From: Ophthalmolycus amberensis
Lineage: Eukaryota > Chordata > Actinopteri > Perciformes > Zoarcidae
DNA length: 64,000 nt
Direction: 5' to 3'
NCBI GenBank assembly: GCA_024529925.1
Contig: JAFEUB010000787.1
Span: forward strand, 633,501 to 697,500
A program made the position numbers and the translations under genes. The notes below the pieces were generated by a model that was not told where the DNA came from, ran no database searches, and saw nothing but the letters and a program-made list of their open reading frames with translations. Shown here one piece after another: positions 9,119 through 22,027 of this stretch. How positions within the stretch are numbered: the stretch's first letter is position 1; every line of letters begins with the position of its first letter.

Positions 9119-12100
9119 AGTGCACCTGGCCCAAGTTGCTACCTTTTTTTTTTTTTTTTTTACTGTTTTCTCTGTGATTTATTATATATACTGTTGGAGC
9201 AGGTGAGGCCGACATGCTGTTGTCTGCATCGGGCACTGACGGTGATATGGAAGCCTTGATGCTGCATGTCCCCTTCATTTTGGTGGAGATCTATCTTTAG
9301 TTTCAGCTTCCGTGCATGCACGAGCTGATGTAGTTGTTGCCGTGCTGCATTTCCCCCATATTCCTTGTGCTAAATTACCCTTTTTCTACAGTCCATCATA
9401 TCACACAACCACCAGTGGAAGATCCATGTAGAGGACAGGAAAATAAAGACAATGCTTTCTTCTTGTATAAGATAGAGTCGGTTAGCCCCAGTAACGTAGG
9501 ACATCAAAGTAAGACAAAGCGTAATGTCAAACATTCTTTATTTCTAACATAATACTCTTCAAATGTCTATCATAGAAATACATGTAAAGTTACTAAGACA
9601 GGCAACAAAAAGGTTCAATTTATGATCCATTGTTAGAATTTTCAAACAGTATGTTTTGCTTTTATTTGAGAAAACGATTTTGGGATGATGACAAGACGAG
9701 TTTGGCAAAGTCAAGTTAGCAGTTAGCTAAAAATACGTGTGGTTACTTCTGTTAGCAACAAGCGTGTTAGCCACACATGGTAGCGTGAGCAGATTGGATT
9801 CGAGGAAAAAAACACTCGTAGTCGGAAACACTCTGTTAATACAGCCCCATGGTTATGGTTGCAAAAGCTACGATTGGACAATCCCTGTTTGGTGGGAGGG
9901 TTTTAGAGAAAGGTCACTTGATGATCACTTTCATATTTCTAAAACGCTCTTGGACAAAAACTCATGCCTTTTATCTCGCGCCACCACCTCTGTCTGAACG
10001 TCTGGTCCGCTCTGCTCCCACACAAAGAGGGTCACGATCTGAGCAGCCAGTGTCTGCTGAAGACGTCTCTGGAGTCCGGCTGGCACCGCCAAGACACGAC
10101 AGCACTGTCACCACGCGCTCGCCTCCCCGTCTCCCCTGGTCATTCTCCCACGGCCTCCTCTTACCCCCGCTCGCTCTGCCTCTCGCTCTCGTCCTCACAA
10201 GCCCCATCATGTCTGGCCTCCTCTATCAATACGTGTGACATCACTCCTGCTGTTTGTTCTTTTCTGTCTTGTCCTCTCTTTCTCACTCTCTCTCGCCTCT
10301 CTTTGTTTTCCGGCGCGTAGCTGTGGCAGACTGTGTCGTGCCTCATTGTTTGCAGTTCTGATAAATTAGAATTTGCTGTGATCAGTGTTCGCCTGTGACT
10401 CTGGGCCTCATGACAGGGAACAGTCGACGGCCGTCGTTGCTCTTTAGGGTCGCGTTGTGCTGCAGGGTAACAAGCGGTGGCAGCAATGCGCTGCCATGTT
10501 TCTCATTTCTATTCCTTTACTCTGTGCCATTTGCTTTCTGTTGGCTCTGCTTTTTACTGCTGATATGTGTACCTTCCCTGTAATTAAAGCGTTCACATTA
10601 TTCTTTAATGTAAAACTTAATCACTGTTGTGCTTGGTGTCAGACGCGTGGCCTGGCCCTTCCCTGACTTTGTCTTGTTGTCGTCCTGTTTTTGTTTTTTT
10701 GCTGAATTTGTTGTTTTTGTTGCTGTTTTCATCCCTGCACCAAGTGGAGCATGTGCCCTGTGATGTCCTAGGCAAGGTGGTGCGGGGTGTGTGTCTGCAG
10801 GGCGTCTGCAGCAGCGGTGTGTTGCATAAACAGTCTCAACACAGATGGTGCAGCATGCCTCTCTCACGGCCCGGGGAGCTCTCTCTTTCTGTCTTCCGCA
10901 CCTGCTGCACCCGTCTCTATTAGTCTGACTTGCCCTCTGTCTCCGTCTGCCTGTGTCTCCGTCTCTGTATGTCTCCGTCTATGGCCGTGGTTAGACTTGT
11001 CTTTTCAATGCCGCTTTTGTGATCGGATGGGACAGATCGGAAACTCAGCTCGGTCCACTCTGGACTGTACACAAACGAGCAGCACACGTAAAACTGTGGA
11101 TAAACGCATTCAATTTGACACATTTTGTTATTTCTACATGCATATTCGTCCTCCCCTGCAGTGTTAGCAGACTTGTTTTATTGAAGAATAGCCGCTAACA
11201 AAGAAGACGCTGAAAAACTTACTTTTGATAAATTGTCCCGTTGACTGTCCCCACCTCGCTGAGATCTCAACTCAAATCTTTGTATTGGTCACCACTTGTA
11301 CTCGTTATGATGAATCTGTACCCACCAGAGTTTCGATCAGGGCACACGGCAACAACATGGTAACCACTTTAGCTACAGGTAAAAGCAATTGTAAGTGCAC
11401 CCAAAGTGTTGGTACCGTAATAACCACTCATTGCATTGGAAAACTTTTTGCACTGCAAATAATTTTTTTGCCTTTTGATGGAAACCGTTAGTGCAGCCTG
11501 AAATATATTCACCGCCATCGTTTATTCGTTGTAGGGAACGCAACATATTTGTACCGCACCAGCTCAAATATGGCTGAGTCCTGTGAAGAAATGGAGTGGA
11601 ATGACATGGGGGCATGAACACGTTGAAATCTACAATATGTGCAGTCACCAGTTTTACACCTTGCAGGTCTGTGCAAAACACTCACTGCCCTTATTGGCTG
11701 TTCTGCACTTCTTTTTGATTTGCTCTGCTTGTCGCCAGTGATTGAGAAATGAAATGAGAAAAATGGGGGGGGGGGGGGGGAACGGAAGCTTGTTTAAGGG
11801 GGGTGTTTCTTAATACTGTTGGGTTATCCTTTGCAGGTGTCTTTTCACTTCATTTTGCGTATTCAAATACTGCACATACGAGACACGAACAGAAGAATCC
11901 TATTGACGGCTAAATAAATGTCTCTCCTATCAAGGTCGAGCTGTACTTTATGATATCGGATGTTCAAAGATCGCCAGGACAGCTCTCCATCTTCGGCCGA
12001 GTTTTCCCAGATACCTCCAGAAAGTGGTGTCGATAGCGCTTTAAAGCAATCAGACCAGTGCTGCTTTTTCCTCCCGGAGGAGGAGGAGGAGGAGGAGGAG

Positions 12101-13964
12101 GAGGAGGAGGAGGAGGAGGAGGAGGGACTGTTACAGCCCTCTGGGTAGTTTGTAGCCGGACCTGGTCTTGTGTCGGACCTGATGGGGAAGTTCTGCTCCC
12201 CAGTTCAGTGAACACGGTGTGTTACAAACCAATTCAGCACAGATGTCCTGCAGTTATGGATAGGGAATTAAGTTTTCTGTCCAGTGATGAATATTCTCTG
12301 CCTGCAGGACTTGCCAAGTCTGTTTGGACGCCGTCAACAGGGAGGCTTTTATTTTGTTGTTGACTCTTCAATTAAGACGACTGGAAGAACGGAATAAATC
12401 TACAGAATTCCTCGGTCTGTGTTTTTTATGTAGGTTTTCACTGCCTGCCCAGCGCAGAACACTCAATGCACATCAAGCTCACGTTTGGCCTTGTTCTCAG
12501 CTCTACCGAAGGGAATAAGATAACTCTGTAGTTATTTATAAGCAGGAAATATATCAGCTCAACAAGCAAACCACTGACTCGTGTGACAAATCGTTCTGTT
12601 AACAGTCTGAATTAACAGCCTGGTTTTGAACAGTGTGTATCTAATCCTGACATGAAGTGTTGATTCATCACTTCATTGATGGACAGAAGAGGAGCTGGCG
12701 ATGGTTTTCATAATTGATTGCTCATTTATTAAGCAGAAATGTAAAAAAAGAAAATGTAATCCAGCCTCTGAAATAGGAGGGTTTTCTACATTTCTTTGTA
12801 TTTAATTATTTTAATTAAATCTATTTTGGCTTCGGGCTGTTGGTCGGACGAAAGGAGAGTAATTTGAAGAGGACCGGCTTATTGAAAAATATAATTGACG
12901 AAACAAAATCAACAGATAACTTTATAAATACAAATTGTCATTAGTTGTTTCTTTAATTTTATACAGCTGTCATGTCAGCAATCTTAGCTACAGCATAATT
13001 ACATATTTAGGGTTTAAATGTAGTGATTGTAGTGACAAATGTAGTTCTTCCAGTTTGATATCTTTGAAAACGTGTATATATACAATAATGTTACTTTTAT
13101 TTTAAAAACTGTATGTATTTTATTTTATTTAAAAAAATACATAACCTTGGCCTTTCTTACTAATTCAAGGGGGAAAAGTACACTTAAGATACATAAAAAT
13201 ATGTCCTGGCTACTCAGGTAAGAGAGAGTTGAATCGGGTGTGATGTGGAGCAGCAGCAGGCTTGTCAGGGCAGCGTACTGTAGATGTGAGATGACAGATC
13301 AGAGGTCAGGGCTGTAAGTAGGAACAGGAAACTACTCACCTCCTAACCTGTCACTCCAGATCTGTGTTCAGCAGGGAGGTGTTGCAGCTTCTGCAAAACT
13401 TCTGCTCCCAACTTCTGCTGTCCCAAAAAAATGTTCAGTTTCTCCAGCAGGGACATTAAATGAAGCGCAGATGAGATGAAGTAGAGTGGATCCAGGGACA
13501 ACCGTGTTATTATTGTGAAGACCACAGTAATACAAACCTTTATTTATTCCTCCCCATTCATCTAGTTTTATTTTCCTTGTGCCGGTAAGTGTTTCATCTG
13601 GTGGTTTCTTGAGGTGCAAATGTAGTAATATAAAATTCCACCTTCACTACTACTCTTATTTTAATACATTTTGTTCAGAGAATAGAAAACAGGTGTATGA
13701 GAAGATATTCTACACTGCAGCTTTATCAGGTTGTTTTCAGTGGAGGGAGACATAAAGACGGAGAGTAAATGTAGTATCATGCAAAGGTCAAGAGCTAATC
13801 ATGTCACATCCTCTTGAAATGTCTCCACAAATCCTGAATTAGTGCTTACAGCTCTTTGGTTCAACCTCCATTGCCGATGAGAGTAATTAAATAAGGCAGT
13901 GTGTGTAGTCTGTATCTGGACAGAATATGTATTTACAGAAGGCCATCATGAAGGTTGTTACCAT
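9119..13964. other. no gene recognised; GGA repeat and G run
   Basis: The stretch begins after the end of duplication block A2. It holds a T18 run near 9143, a G16 run at 11765-11780 and a GGA/GAG trinucleotide repeat of about 16 units at 12077-12125. The repeat makes the poly-Glu, poly-Gly or poly-Pro ORFs seen there artefacts. Longer ORFs at 9849-10238 and 10787-11167 are compositionally biased and have no recognisable domain. No splice-supported exon was found. Confidence 0.5.
12077..12125. repeat. (GGA)n trinucleotide repeat
   Basis: About sixteen uninterrupted GGA units. Purine-only on the plus strand. Confidence 0.95.
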
Positions 13965-14520
13965 GCGGTAACCTCCGGTTCTGAAGCGTGCGATAAAATT
14001 GCATTCTTACTAATGGCCATCATGGGCCAAGATGTCAAATTGTAAGTCGATGAGAAAATGACTCTACTTCTCTCTCGGTTTATTACCTCAGTAAACATTG
14101 TAAACATGAGTTTATGTTCTCAATCACCAGTTTCAAGTCTTCTTCAATACAGAATAATGTTCATTTAGTATATCATGGTCCCCTTTAGAGTAAAATAGAC
14201 CATAAAGCAGAGCATGCTTTAGGGCGGGGCTACCTGGTGATTGACAGGTCGCTTCCACGGCGTTGTTCGGTCTGGGAGTTGTCAGTGTTGTCCTCTTACA
14301 ACTTTTCCCCTTTTCACAGTGTGTTTTCACTTCATCAAACTTAATTCTAACTGTTTTGGTCGAGTAAAAATGTCTTATTCAGCGTTCAGTTGGACTTGGC
14401 TCCACCCTCATGTGTCACTTCAAACGAGAATGCCGAACTTGAGGCTTAAACTAAATGACAGGAACCAACGGGTGACGTCATGGTGACCACGTCCACTTCT
14501 TACATCCAGTCTATGGTTTT
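13965..14520 (-). mobile_element. dispersed MITE-like repeat, copy A
   Basis: The reverse complement of this stretch aligns along its length with 15715-16125: shared words include AAACTCATGTTTAC, GTATTGAAGAAGA, GTCATTTTCTCAT, GATGGCCATTAG and CCGGAGGTT. The outer end ACATCCAGTCTATGGTTTTC and the TGACGTCATGGTGAC motif resemble ends of a repeat I recall as common in fish genomes. No coding capacity. Length about 555 bp. Confidence 0.72.
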
Positions 14521-14594
14521 CACTAAAACTGTAACAATCTGAAATTATGGAGCAGGAAACAATTTTCACCCTAACATTATGTAAATGGTTTAAG

Positions 14595-14648
<54 letters not shown>

Positions 14649-15714
14649 AGTCCATGAATTAATGTATTCGAAGTGTCCAGGCTTCTTTGAGTGTTCTTCT
14701 GTTGTAAAAGTGCTACTCATCAGTGAAGGATCCAATCTTCCTCAATGTCTCCAATAAGCTTTAAGTGCACTTAAAATGAAAAGGGAACAGGATGTCAGCG
14801 GTGTATTGCTATCACAATTTAACATATCTCCAGTTGAATCAGGATTTAGGGTTGGTCAGCAAACATCTGCAACTGAGATCATAAACATGGTGTCTGTAAC
14901 AACGCGGCCACTAACGGTTTGCTTCAAGACTCTGGTGTGTTATGCTAGCAGTGGCTAGCTGCTAGCCTCAGGCAGAGATGAGGAACAGGAGGTCTGGTAA
15001 CCTCACGTCTTCCCAACTTCCACACACACACAGCTTTTGTTTTCATGTTTAAACTTGTAGTCTTCAGCCCGAACCAATGCTTTGTCAACAATTTATCTGA
15101 CTTCGCCTAGCTCCCTCTGGAGCCACAAAAGGCTTTTGTTTCACTAGTAGTACTCCCCAAGACACATCAACAGACCTTGATGTGTAAACTCTTTTGAGTT
15201 CCCCTTTAAGAAAAAGAAGGGGGATTCAAAACCAGTCAATCATACAGCTACACATCAGATGACCATCACTGAGAGGAAGCTACTAGACAGCCAGTGATTG
15301 TTCTGTTGTTGTTTCAGAACAATCACATCTTTAAAGAAGCTGATGCAACAAACAACAGCAGGAAAACAACAGTTGTGGTGATGATAGAGTATGGCAGGTC
15401 TCGCTGTGTTTTCTTTTATTGCCTCTCTTTAAACCCCACTGAGCAGGCCTTTAAACTTCAGGTCGCCTTGCTGGTTCTGAAGAAACAAGATTTGATCAAA
15501 AATAACACGGTACTCATCATTTATGTGGTGGTTGCACCTTCGGGGGACCTTGGAGACCATAAGGCTTTGTGTTGTTAACACAAGGCTGCATGGCTCCAAC
15601 GTCATCCACAAATGTCGCCTTGTTTTAGCTGGTTGCCCAGAATTAATTTTGCTGAATGATCAACATAGAAATATATTCTCTCAGCATAGACTGTCACCCA
15701 TCTGTTTGTGGACC
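14521..15714. other. no gene recognised
   Basis: Apart from the (GT)n tract it has GCTAGC-rich words near 14943-14970 and a stretch at 15110-15240 that looks like old repeat DNA. ORFs are short and without resemblance to known families. Confidence 0.45.
14598..14646. repeat. (GT)n microsatellite
   Basis: About 24 uninterrupted GT units between the two MITE-like copies. Confidence 0.95.
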
Positions 15715-16125
15715 GCAGTTTTGAAGCCTCGAGTTCGGCATTTTGGCCATCGCCATCTTTGTTTTTTTGCAGCACAGAACGGAAGTGACCTTATTTGGAC
15801 TGCGAAGGAATGACTGGTGGTAGCGACCCATCAATCACAAGGTGCTTTATCTCTATTTGACTCTAAATGGACCATCCTTTACTAAATGAGCATCATGCTG
15901 TATTGAAGAAGAGTTGAAACAAGAGATTGAGACCATAAACTCATGTTTACTGAGGGAATAAATCAAGTGAGAAGTAGGGTCATTTTCTCATAGACTACAT
16001 TAAAATCTGTCTTCTTTTTGTAACTAGAGGAGTCGCCCCCTGATGGCCATTAGAGAGAATGCAGGTTTGAGCCACTTCTGCATTGGCTTCACTTTGAAGA
16101 GCCGGAGGTTGCCGCCTGACTCTCA
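15715..16125 (+). mobile_element. dispersed MITE-like repeat, copy B
   Basis: This copy is in opposite orientation to 13965-14520. It contains AAGCCTCGAGTTCGGCATT at one end and GAGTCGCCCCCTGATGGCCA with GCCGGAGGTTGCCGCC at the other, the latter familiar from fish dispersed repeats. It lacks the outermost part seen at the 14520 end of copy A, so it is truncated. No ORF. Confidence 0.72.
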
Positions 16126-16505
16126 GGAATTCAAATGAAATAAATATTGTCGTCTGCAAACATCCTTCACTGTGTTGATCAAAGTTTCATGTTTGCATAA
16201 TGAATTACTGAAGAGTCAGAATTTTGCATTACTTTTTTAGACTGTGTCTGTCATGATGTGGAGAATCAGCCAGCGATGTTATTTCCCATTTCCTTTTAAC
16301 AACAGTGATCATACAAGTCAAAGGAGACGGTGAGCGATGTCCCACACCTGCTGAACCAACCAGCCTCTTTCATGTTTCATTGCCACCCCCAGCCCAAAAA
16401 AAAAAAAAATGGAATCTTTAAACTCGGAGAGAAAGGGTGAAGAAGAACATCTCATTCTTGGGGACCTTCCTAATCCTTTTGACTGCTCTCTTCAACCCCC
16501 CACTC

Positions 16506-16555
<50 letters not shown>

Positions 16556-17371
16556 CTCTCACACACACAGACACACACAAAAACACACACCACATGGGCT
16601 GACTCTTCTGAGCACACTGCCCCCCCACCCCCATCACATCCACATTATTACACAGCAGCTAATCCTGTTTCCCAAATCCCAGTACCTTGGAGTCCACTGA
16701 GAAAATCCTATTGGTGCTGCACATTTCTCCATCGGCTCCAGCATACAGGACTCCTCCAGACTCCCTTTGTCTCCTCCAAAGCCTGCCTTCCCCATGTTTT
16801 CTCCTGTAAATCACCCCCTAAGTCCCCGCACCCCTTCCATAATCAACAGTGTCTCAAGATTATTATAGCACGCATTGTTGTGCAGAATATCTCCGGCAGA
16901 CACAGAAACACACCCACACACAAAGGGGGACGCTCGCCGCCTTTCTCGGCCTGCCCGCCTGCCTGCCAGTCTGTTGTTTTGCTCCGACTAACTCTGTGGT
17001 TTATTTATTGCTCTTTTTGTTTATTGATAGAGTTATGCTGAACAATTCATGAGGCCGCATTCTTTGCAGTGAAACTCGAGCGTTTGTTACTCACAGAGAG
17101 GAGAGGATGGACGGTCGGATCACCTCCATTCATTCCGCGTGGCTCACTTTATAATTAACCGTATGACGTGTGTGCTCCTGAGAGCTTGCGTATGTGAGCG
17201 TGTAAGTGTGTGCGTGCGTGTGTGTGTGTGTGTGTGTGCGTGCGTGCAAGTACAGGATTTATACGTCTGTCCGAATGTGAGATGACTGACAGGCTCTTCT
17301 CAGCTGCCAGATGATGCCCGCTTCATCGTGTGTAGCAGGGCAGCTGCTCCAAGACTCCAGTGCCAGCAGCG

Positions 17372-17417
<46 letters not shown>

Positions 17418-17558
17418 CGGATGTTCCGTGCTCAACTGAATACCTGTTAAGTGCTTTAGTGGCATCGTGGGATTTCAGTGAGGTCGCATGTGTAGTCGGG
17501 TGCTCGCAATTAACCATCTGTCTTCGCAGTGTATGTCGACCTGTAGCGGTTGAGGTAT

Positions 17559-17602
<44 letters not shown>

Positions 17603-19989
17603 ATATAGGAGAGAGGATCCTGGGCAGGGGGGCAGATTAAAGAGGTGTGTGTTTGCCGTGTACACTAAGGAGATTTACAGAAACACGAGATGCTGCTGCA
17701 CGCTGAGCTGTAGCTAACATGCCAGAAATGTCACAATCAAGTAATATAAATGTCATAAGTTATGATTAAATCGGTCGTCATGCCTTCCCTGATAATGTTA
17801 GAATGCACCAGCCCAACAACAACACTCCTTGCTCAAGACCTGATCCATTCTGATAAACGTTACGGAAAATGAATGACAAAAATTCAAGCTGCAGTTTCTA
17901 ATGTCAAGAATTAAATGTTTAACTCAATAAATAATGTTTTATTTCTATCTTTGCCACAAACAGCACTACAAAGAGTCCAGTCTGGTGTCTTTTTTTAGGA
18001 GAATTATCTGTAAGTTAAATCTGCTTAATGATTATACTTCCCCCAAAATGCAGAAGAGTCGAGGGACTTTTTTCAGCTTTAGGAGTATAGTGTCTGCAGT
18101 AGGGCGGCTTGTGTGTTGCATGAGAGGCAAAATCCAGGGTGCAAAGGTCTTCAAATCACTCGCTACTGCTTGTAAAGCCTAAATGCTGTGGGCACACTAT
18201 ACTAACTGAAAGCTATACTCAGATCAGCATCCTTACTTGTCAACTCAGAGCTGCTCCCATCTGGAATGTGGCAGTTGGACGGTCAGCGGACTTAGTTAAG
18301 TGCTTTTTCAATGAATGAAAGTGAAACTGTAACAGTGGATTTCCCCCTCGCGCACGCACATACAAAGACACACACACACACACACACACTGAGTCTGATC
18401 ACTCTTAAACTGTTTTCACTCAGAGCTCTCAGAACAAAAACAAGTGCATCAGTTTTCATCTCGGTAAAACCCAGCAGGGTTGATTCCCCCAAAGAAGAGT
18501 CTAGCATACCGACTTGTTGAAGCTAAAACATCTCATCGACCCCTGCTAAATGAATTAGCCGGGTGCGTGGCGGCAGCGATGGAGGTACAAAGTGACTCAC
18601 TGATAACCGGCGGTAAATTGAGGAAGATAAATGTCCGTTTGAACTAAATCGTATCAAGCCGACTTTGCCTCTCCATCATGGGATCATAGCAACACAGCGC
18701 TGGTGTCCGCTGTAATCAAGTCGTCGCTTCCTTTGCATTTGGTTGTTGCAGATTTTCGACACGTGAAAGGACCTTTCAGTGGTTGGAGGCACTGTGTTTG
18801 TGTTTGTCTTCATCAAACACGAGGACGAAGTATTCTCCGAGCTTCACCCCATCCATCAGTGCTACCGTGCGCTGGTCCTCTCGACACACTTGTCACAATA
18901 TTTAGATGATCATGAGCGATGCGAGAGGTGGTAAAAGCCGCTCTGCGCTCGCTGTAAATGAGCTTGTCTCTGAGGAGTAAACACAACTGGGTCTCGCTCT
19001 GAACGTGTCTGATTCAATGTTTCACACGGCGACGTTTGTGCTCTCCGGCTAAGCGCACACGTGGCGGTGCAAGCGTTACAGGTTTCACGATGCTGGGAAA
19101 AAAAAACCCCACTTTGCAACATGCGTGACTGCAGCCCATTCAACCGGTGTGAGCCGCTGTAATCGTGTGATCCAATCGACTAATGTGCAGCATGTGCGAG
19201 AGCCAAGTGTGAAACCCAGAGGGAGCACGTGCTGCTGCGCCGGTTTGACCTCCGCAAGACGTTTTAGACTCCGCTGTCAACTCGTTGCCGAGGAGCTTCT
19301 GGGTGTCGTCCTGAGGTGAATCTGTCCACAAGCACACTTGGTTAAACGTGTTATAACATTCAGTGTTGGAAACGTAAAAAAAACAACTTAATATGGTGAT
19401 CTTGACTTCATAAAAATGATCCACAACAATTATTTGTTGTCTACGGAAGTAAAACAATGTTGATTTTTTTTAGATTAGACCACATTCGAATCAATATTAC
19501 CTGCATTTGTAATTTTCTAACTCAATCACTTGAACAAGTCTTTGCTAATACGACCAGATATTCTGTTGATTGTTTCCCAGTCTCAGATGCTGATTTGCTC
19601 CGAGAAGTCCCTGAGGGCAAAGTTGATTTATTTTTCTGGCCTTCATTTAGATGAGTCAGTAACCTTTTTGCCTGCGTGTGTATAAGTTGTTGCGGATAAT
19701 TACTTTGTTGTTTGTGCGGGCTTTCCACGGTCTGCTGTCATGATGAAAAAAATAAATGGTTGGTGTAATGCACTGAAGCTAGATTGAATCCGTCTAAAAA
19801 GCCTCTACCACAGCTTTTAGCGACCAGACGCACACCTGGTCTTTGACTCCTTTGTGTCTGTCGAAGTGTGTTTTTACATTTAGATGTTCTTCTTGTTTGA
19901 TGTCTGTGAAAGCAATGGAACAAACAAGAGTCTACAGCCAATGCTACCACCTCTGAGACTGTTCTGACGTGTTGCAATGAATCAGTTGC
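16126..19989. other. no gene recognised; dense CA/GT microsatellites
   Basis: CA/GT tracts lie at 16513-16552, 17217-17238, 17374-17414, 17561-17600 and 18367-18390. The ORF at 16409-17041 is driven by the CA tract (His-Thr repeats) and is not a gene. No exon-like block was found. Confidence 0.5.
17374..17600. repeat. paired (GT)n microsatellites
   Basis: Two (GT)20-class tracts at about 17374-17414 and 17561-17600 are separated by 146 bp of unique sequence. Confidence 0.93.
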
Positions 19990-20224
19990 AATGAATCCCA
20001 CTGCTCTTCTTGGCAAGACCCACCCTGTGAAGCATTCGAGCCCTGGGATTGGCCAGGTGTCCATGCAACGTTGAGGTACTGGTAATCCGATTGGTTTGGG
20101 TCCCATTCCCTGACCAATGGGCTACCCTGACCCTAACTACTCGAAGGCCTAACCTTAACCAATCGTCTCCGCCTCAACCATCAACGCAGGGCGGGTCTTG
20201 CCAAGAAGATCAGTGGGATTCATT
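19990..20224. mobile_element. 235-bp MITE with about 38-bp terminal inverted repeats
   Basis: AATGAATCCCACTG at 19990 with TTCTTGGCAAGACCC and CCCTG is mirrored at the other end by CAGGG, GGGTCTTGCCAAGAAGA and CAGTGGGATTCATT at 20224, with two mismatches over about 38 bp. The core holds ATTGG/CCAAT words in both orientations and AACCCTAACC-like sequence. There is no ORF and no obvious target-site duplication beyond a possible partial TTGCAA. Confidence 0.8.
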
Positions 20225-21414
20225 ATAACGATGCACTGAAAACACAGTCAGCCTGTCAGCCTGCTGGTGGCGCTACAGTACAGGAGAAGTAATGGGATCA
20301 CCGAGGGGTACATCCTCTGTGGACCTTGAATATGTAATGACAATCCATTCTGTGGTTGCTAAGATGTTTCAGTCTGGACCAAAGTAGTCCATATGTCCTC
20401 GCCGCTAACATGGCAAAAGATTTAAAAAATCAATAGCAGGACTTGTTTATGCGTCTTCTAGTTCTGATTCAGTTTTCATTATAATTCCTAAAAACACACC
20501 CAAGAGCATTTTGTTTGTGTCAGTGATTGGTGTGATGGTGGTGAAATGGGCACAGCTGAACACCATTTTCAGGTCCAAATTACCCATAAACACAGCCAGA
20601 ATAGCTGGAGGATAGGCTGGAGAAAAAAAAGAAGGAAAGAGGATGGAAGAACTATTTTGCATTTCTGAAATGATCCCCGGTCTTATGGACATTAGAAAGC
20701 CATCACACTCTCAAAGCTATAACCCTCTCCCCTTCACATTCTTTACCATTATGTCCTATCAGTCCTGTTGGCCTGAGATGTGCTCCATCTGCGTTGACAA
20801 TTCGCATGAAGCAAAGCAATAAAGTATTATCAGAAGTGCTTTTTTTAATTGTTATGACAGAGCAGATCACATTAACTCACACGGTTCTATAAAGGCCATA
20901 ACAACACTGAGTGAAGACATCTGCTAACTTTCTGAAGGCAAAAGTAAACATTTCCTCTTCACCTCGGCATGATAAACCTCGGTTGTAAAGACATCTCGTC
21001 TTTACAACCTTTTCAATATCTGAATAGCGGAGCGTATTAAAAACCCTCTCTTTCATTGGACAGTCGGAGTGATTTTATGAAGTGTGTATTCTTTTCTTTT
21101 TTTTAATTCACTCCAGCAATAAAACACGTTCCATTTCAGTAACCTCCATAATAAATCCAATGAAAATGATGAATTTAACGCAACGTAAAATCGCATTGTG
21201 CCACAATTACCTTGAAAGAATGTGCGCGAGTGCCGCTTATGATGAATTGAGACACACTGTATGTAAAGTCAGTAATTCATTACGCGAGGTGAGATATAGT
21301 GGCGGCACTGTATATCAGAATATAAGATTACCAAAGGGTGACCAGCGAGGTCTGAGCTCATGGGAGTGTTCTCGCAGTAATTCAGCTTTGTCCTCACCTT
21401 ACATCTCTATCTAG

Positions 21415-21460
<46 letters not shown>

Positions 21461-21980
21461 TGCGCGCGCCTGACTTCTCCTTACTATCTCCACCAGCCAG
21501 GAAGACACTTAACATCTGGAGAGGGACCCAGGTACGTTGTGATAAAAGTCTCTGAGGAGATGGAGAGAGACAGAACACAAGTGTCTGTGTGTGAGTGCAA
21601 ATTGCAAAGTGAGGATTGTGTGTGTGTGTGTCCGTGTGCGTGGGGGAGGGGAGGGGGAGTTTGTACGCTACATACAGATATAGACACGGAGGAGCGCAGG
21701 AGGAGGGCAAACGGCGAGGAGGTGCAAAATAAAGGCCTCGTACTATGAGTGCTTTGCTGGAGCCGAACAGCACATTAAATGGATGAGGGCCAGCAGGCAT
21801 GTAAATGGATGGACGAGATGAAAGGAAAGGGATGGAGGGGTGAAATGAAAGACGAAGTAGTCGAAGGAGAGGGAAAAGGTGAGCAGGAGACAGCCAAGAA
21901 CAGCTTGAGGAAATGGGAGGGATGAGGAGAGAGAGGAGATGACCCCTGGGGAGCCTCATCTCCCACATCAATTATGGAAG

Positions 21981-22027
<47 letters not shown>

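Noticed and set aside
12058..12363. Poly-Gly, poly-Glu and poly-Pro ORFs around 12.1 kb
   Set aside because: All three come from one (GGA)n repeat read in different frames.
14241..14486. 81-codon ORF near 14.3 kb
   Set aside because: It lies wholly within a dispersed MITE-like repeat.
16409..17041. 210-codon plus-strand ORF
   Set aside because: Its middle is a CA microsatellite translated as Thr/His, and the rest shows no domain or conserved motif.
21411..21971. 186-codon minus-strand ORF
   Set aside because: Low-complexity Ser/Leu/Pro/His composition from CT- and CA-rich DNA; no recognisable family.
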